From an uncultured Ruminococcus sp. (lineage in GTDB: Bacteria > Bacillota > Clostridia > Oscillospirales > Ruminococcaceae): a stretch of DNA of 7,161 nt. Positions 4,500 through 7,161 of this stretch are shown here, piece by piece. Every line of letters starts with the position of its first letter. The first letter of the stretch is position 1. Position numbers and translations under genes: made by a program. The notes beneath the pieces are model-generated. The model worked only from the letters and a program-made list of their open reading frames with translations. It had not been told where the DNA came from and made no database searches. The DNA lies in assembly GCA_946531975.1 (NCBI GenBank), contig CAMNAY010000084.1, forward strand, positions 1 to 7,161. The letters run 5' to 3'.

Positions 4500-6005
4500 A
4501 TGAATTTAAGACCAGATGAAATTACCGGCATTATCAAGGAGCAGCTCAAGAATTATGAGGCAAAGCTGAACCTTGCCGATGTCGGCACGGTGATCACAGT
4601 CGGTGACGGTATCGCCAATGTTCACGGTCTGGAGCAGTGCATGTCCGGCGAGCTTCTCGAATTCGAGGGCGGCGTTTCCGGCATGGCACTGAATCTGGAG
4701 CATGACTTTGTCGGCGCGGTGCTGCTCGGCTCCGATCACAATATCCGTGAGGGCACGTCTGTCAAGCGAACCAAGCGCATCGTTTCTGTTCCTGTCGGCG
4801 AGGAGCTGCTGGGCAGAGTCGTAAATGCGCTGGGCGAACCGATCGACGGCAAGGGTGCCATCCGCACGGGCGAGATCAGACCGATCGAAAAAATTGCGCC
4901 CGGCATCATCACCAGAAAATCGGTGCATGAGCCGCTGCAGACCGGTATCAAGGCAATCGACTCTATGATCCCGATCGGCAGAGGACAGCGTGAGCTGATC
5001 ATCGGTGACCGTCAGACCGGTAAAACCACGATCGCCCTCGATACGATTATGAACCAGAAGGGAAAGGACGTCATCTGCATCTATGTCGCGATCGGACAGA
5101 AGCGTTCGACAGTTGCAAATGTCGTCGAGACCCTGACCAAAGCAGAGGCAATGCCCTATACGATCGTCGTGTCTGCGACTGCATCGGAGCTGGCACCGCT
5201 TCAGTACATCGCGCCGTATTCCGGCTGCACGATGGGTGAGTACTTCACCGATCAGGGCAAGGATGTGCTGATTGTGTACGATGATCTCTCCAAGCATGCC
5301 GTTGCATACCGCACACTTTCGCTGCTGCTGAAGCGTCCGCCGGGACGTGAAGCATATCCGGGCGATGTGTTCTATCTGCATTCCCGTCTGCTGGAGCGCG
5401 CCTGCTGCCTGAACGAGCACTACGGCGGCGGTTCCCTGACCGCACTGCCGATTATCGAGACACAGGCGGGCGACGTTTCTGCATATATCCCGACGAATGT
5501 CATTTCGATTACCGACGGTCAGATCTTCCTTGAGACGGATCTGTTCAATGCGGGCGTGCGTCCGGCAGTCAATCCGGGCATCTCGGTGTCCCGTGTCGGT
5601 TCCGCCGCGCAGATTCCTGCGATGAAGAAGGTCTCCGGCTCGCTGAAGCTGACCTATTCGCAGTACCGCGAATTGCAGGCGTTCTCGCAGTTTGGCTCCG
5701 ATCTGGATAAGGATACCAAGGAGCGTCTGGCTCTCGGTGAGCGTGTTGTGGAGGTGCTGAAGCAGGGCAAGAGCAGCCCGCTCTCCGCAGCCGATCAGGT
5801 CGTGATTCTCTATGCGGTCACGAATAATCTACTGCGTGACATTCCGGTCAGCCGCATTGCGGAATTTGAAACAGCCCTGCTGACAGAGGTCAATGAGGCT
5901 CACGGAGATCTGATCTCCGAGATTACTCAGACCGGAAAGCTCTCGAAGGAGACAGAGTCTGCGCTGAAAACCGTTATCACGGAATTCGCCGCACACTTTG
6001 CCTGA
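4500..6005 (+). CDS. atpA: ATP synthase F1 subunit alpha
   Basis: Alpha (501 residues, full length) forms the alpha3beta3 hexamer with beta and carries non-catalytic nucleotide sites. The N-terminal beta-barrel domain (about 25-95) precedes the nucleotide-binding domain. Its P-loop is G-D-R-Q-T-G-K-T (169-176), and its Walker B strand is V-L-I-V-Y-D-D (256-262). The ATPase alpha/beta signature P-A-V-N-P-G-I-S-V-S (355-364) is followed by R365, the arginine finger that reaches into the catalytic site on beta. The C-terminal helical domain carries the expected Q-Y-R-E-L-Q-A-F-S-Q-F-G-S-D-L-D (388-403). Glutamine at 172 in the P-loop is normal for alpha. The start is supported by AAGG (4490-4493) six bases upstream. 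No anomaly is seen. Confidence 0.98.
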   Translation: MNLRPDEITGIIKEQLKNYEAKLNLADVGTVITVGDGIANVHGLEQCMSGELLEFEGGVSGMALNLEHDFVGAVLLGSDHNIREGTSVKRTKRIVSVPVGEELLGRVVNALGEPIDGKGAIRTGEIRPIEKIAPGIITRKSVHEPLQTGIKAIDSMIPIGRGQRELIIGDRQTGKTTIALDTIMNQKGKDVICIYVAIGQKRSTVANVVETLTKAEAMPYTIVVSATASELAPLQYIAPYSGCTMGEYFTDQGKDVLIVYDDLSKHAVAYRTLSLLLKRPPGREAYPGDVFYLHSRLLERACCLNEHYGGGSLTALPIIETQAGDVSAYIPTNVISITDGQIFLETDLFNAGVRPAVNPGISVSRVGSAAQIPAMKKVSGSLKLTYSQYRELQAFSQFGSDLDKDTKERLALGERVVEVLKQGKSSPLSAADQVVILYAVTNNLLRDIPVSRIAEFETALLTEVNEAHGDLISEITQTGKLSKETESALKTVITEFAAHFA

Positions 6006-6007
6006 TC

Positions 6008-6017
6008 GGAGGGGTGA
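6008..6017 (+). promoter_or_regulatory. Strong ribosome binding site of atpG
   Basis: GGAGGGGTGA lies in the 15-base gap after atpA, with GGAGG eight bases before the ATG at 6021. It favours that start over the in-frame ATG at 6036 (codon 6). Confidence 0.75.
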
Positions 6018-6020
6018 GTC

Positions 6021-6887
6021 ATGGCAGGTGCCAATATGAAGGCGATCAAGCGCCGGATCAAAAGTGTGGAAAGCACCATGCAGATCACCAAGGCAATGGA
6101 GCTGGTCGCATCCTCAAAGCTGCGTCATGCGAAAGAGCGTGCGGAGCAGGCAGTCCCGTTTTTCAATCTGCTGTACGAAACCATGAGTGAGGTGGCGTCT
6201 GAAGCGGTCGGCTTCCATTCGCCGTATACAGAGGAGCGGGAAAACGGTGCGGCGCTGCTGGTTGTCATGGCTGGCGACCGCGGACTTGCAGGCGGATTCA
6301 ATATCAATGTGTTCCGTCTCGCCGATGCCCGGATTAAGGAACTGGAAGCGGCAGGCAGAGAGGTCATTCTCATGACCGTCGGAAAAAAAGCCTCAGAGCA
6401 TTATTCCAAGTTTCCCAACCGCATTCTCGGTACGTTTGATAATGTCGCAGAGAAAATGACCACCTATACTGCGCTCCATATGGCGGAGCATATCGTGCAT
6501 CTGTTCGATCAGGGACATCTTTCTAAGGTCGAGGTGTTCTTCACGAATATGGTCTCTCCGCTGACGCAGGAGGCAAGACAGATGCAGGTCATTCCGGTTC
6601 CGAATCTGGAACGGAATCCCGGCGTGCAGAGCCTGACGAACTATGAGCCGAGCCCGGAAGCAGTGTTCAATTCACTGATTCCGCAGTATCTCGCCGGCAT
6701 CCTGTACTGCGCTGTTGTCGATACCTATGCTTCCGAACAGGCAGCGCGCCGTATGGCAATGGAGAATGCGACGGATAATGCGCAGGAAATGATCGACGAT
6801 CTTTCCCTGAAGTATAACCGTGCGCGGCAGGCATCCATTACACAGGAACTGACCGAAATCGTTTCCGGCGCCAATGCGCAGGAATAA
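6021..6887 (+). CDS. atpG: ATP synthase F1 subunit gamma
   Basis: Gamma (288 residues) is the central rotor shaft, whose two terminal helices form a coiled coil inside alpha3beta3. The N-terminal helix M-K-A-I-K-R-R-I-K-S-V (6-16) and Q-I-T-K-A-M-E-L-V-A (21-30) are typical. The Rossmann-like middle includes G-D-R-G-L-A-G-G-F-N (85-94). The C-terminal helix ends in the family signature I-T-Q-E-L-T-E-I-V-S-G-A-N-A (273-286), the part that contacts the beta subunits. Length is normal. It follows atpA by 15 bases and precedes atpD by 46. Confidence 0.97.
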   Translation: MAGANMKAIKRRIKSVESTMQITKAMELVASSKLRHAKERAEQAVPFFNLLYETMSEVASEAVGFHSPYTEERENGAALLVVMAGDRGLAGGFNINVFRLADARIKELEAAGREVILMTVGKKASEHYSKFPNRILGTFDNVAEKMTTYTALHMAEHIVHLFDQGHLSKVEVFFTNMVSPLTQEARQMQVIPVPNLERNPGVQSLTNYEPSPEAVFNSLIPQYLAGILYCAVVDTYASEQAARRMAMENATDNAQEMIDDLSLKYNRARQASITQELTEIVSGANAQE

Positions 6888-6933
6888 CGCGGCGGTACTC
6901 CCTTTATACTGATTTAGAAAGTGAGCTTCAAAA

Positions 6934-7161
6934 ATGGCATATGAAGAAGCAAAGCGCGGCGGCACCGGCAAGATCGTTCAGATCATCGGCGCAGTCGTGG
7001 ACGTGCGCTTTCAGAAGCATGAGCTGCCAAGACTGCTGAATGCCGTCGAGTGTGACAACAACGGGCAGCGGCTGGTGCTGGAGGTCGCACAGCATATCGG
7101 TGACGATATCGTTCGCTGCATCGCTATGAGCAGCACGGACGGTCTGGTCCGCGGTCTGGAT
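6934..7161 (+). CDS. atpD: ATP synthase F1 subunit beta, N-terminal 76 codons (runs off window)
   Basis: Beta is the catalytic subunit that makes or hydrolyses ATP. Only the N-terminal beta-barrel domain is present here, with G-K-I-V-Q-I-I-G-A-V-V-D-V (12-24), L-P-R-L-L-N-A-V-E (31-39) and the conserved V-A-Q-H-I-G-D-D-I-V-R-C-I-A-M (50-64), then T-D-G-L-V-R-G (68-74). The P-loop and catalytic glutamate lie beyond the window. The ATG at 6934 is preceded only by the weak AAAGTGAG (6918-6925), unlike the strong sites of atpI, atpE and atpG. The position after atpG is the usual one; atpC (epsilon) would be expected next. Confidence 0.97.
   Translation, partial: MAYEEAKRGGTGKIVQIIGAVVDVRFQKHELPRLLNAVECDNNGQRLVLEVAQHIGDDIVRCIAMSSTDGLVRGLD

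Noticed and set aside
4506..5420. Long minus-strand open frame (304 codons) opposite atpA
   Set aside because: It is antisense to the highly conserved alpha subunit, with low-complexity composition and no family resemblance.
1..7161. CRISPR array, insertion sequence, tRNA/rRNA gene or novel defence system
   Set aside because: No direct repeat series, transposase, terminal inverted repeats or structural RNA signatures were seen. Apart from the intergenic region, the window is compact, recognisable metabolic and transport genes.

Overview
The window carries most of an F-type ATP synthase operon (F1Fo, plus strand, atpI-atpB-atpE-atpF-atpH-atpA-atpG-start of atpD). Divergently transcribed from it, on the minus strand, is the start of a carbohydrate-use operon. 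Moderately high GC, strong purine-rich ribosome binding sites, consensus sigma-A promoters and a Gram-positive-style sugar-binding lipoprotein suggest an anaerobic Firmicute. A gut or rumen clostridium of the Ruminococcus/Oscillospiraceae kind is my best guess. That placement is an inference from style and gene content, not from a marker gene.

Minus strand, 1-1548: a lipoprotein substrate-binding component of a sugar ABC transporter (1548-268) is followed, with a 4-base ATGA overlap, by the first 90 codons of a GH105/GH88-like unsaturated uronyl hydrolase (271-1, running off the window). Together they suggest capture and trimming of pectin- or glycan-derived oligosaccharides. No permease gene sits between them.

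Intergenic region, 1549-1904 (356 bp): two divergent promoters each match TTGACA-N17-TATAAT exactly, one for the sugar operon (1654-1626, minus) and one pointing at the atp operon (P1, 1707-1735). P1 is followed within about 15 nt of its predicted start by a strong intrinsic-terminator hairpin (1757-1802). It therefore looks like the source of a roughly 60-nt RNA or of an attenuated atp leader. A second, extended -10 promoter (P2, 1845-1873) lies just before atpI and could drive the operon by itself. A further hairpin (1573-1602) lies in the leader of the sugar operon.

Plus strand, 1905-7161: the ATP synthase genes are tightly packed in the canonical order. AtpI probably helps c-ring assembly; AtpB (a), AtpE (c) and AtpF (b) form membrane Fo; AtpH (delta), AtpA (alpha), AtpG (gamma) and AtpD (beta, first 76 codons only) belong to F1. 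atpC (epsilon) is not reached. All key residues inspected are intact.

The most notable point is the c subunit. It has the full Na+-type signature in helix 2 (V-A-E-S-T-G-I-Y) and a glutamate instead of glutamine in helix 1. This gives a two-carboxylate ion site like that described for Fusobacterium nucleatum and predicts a Na+-coupled enzyme.
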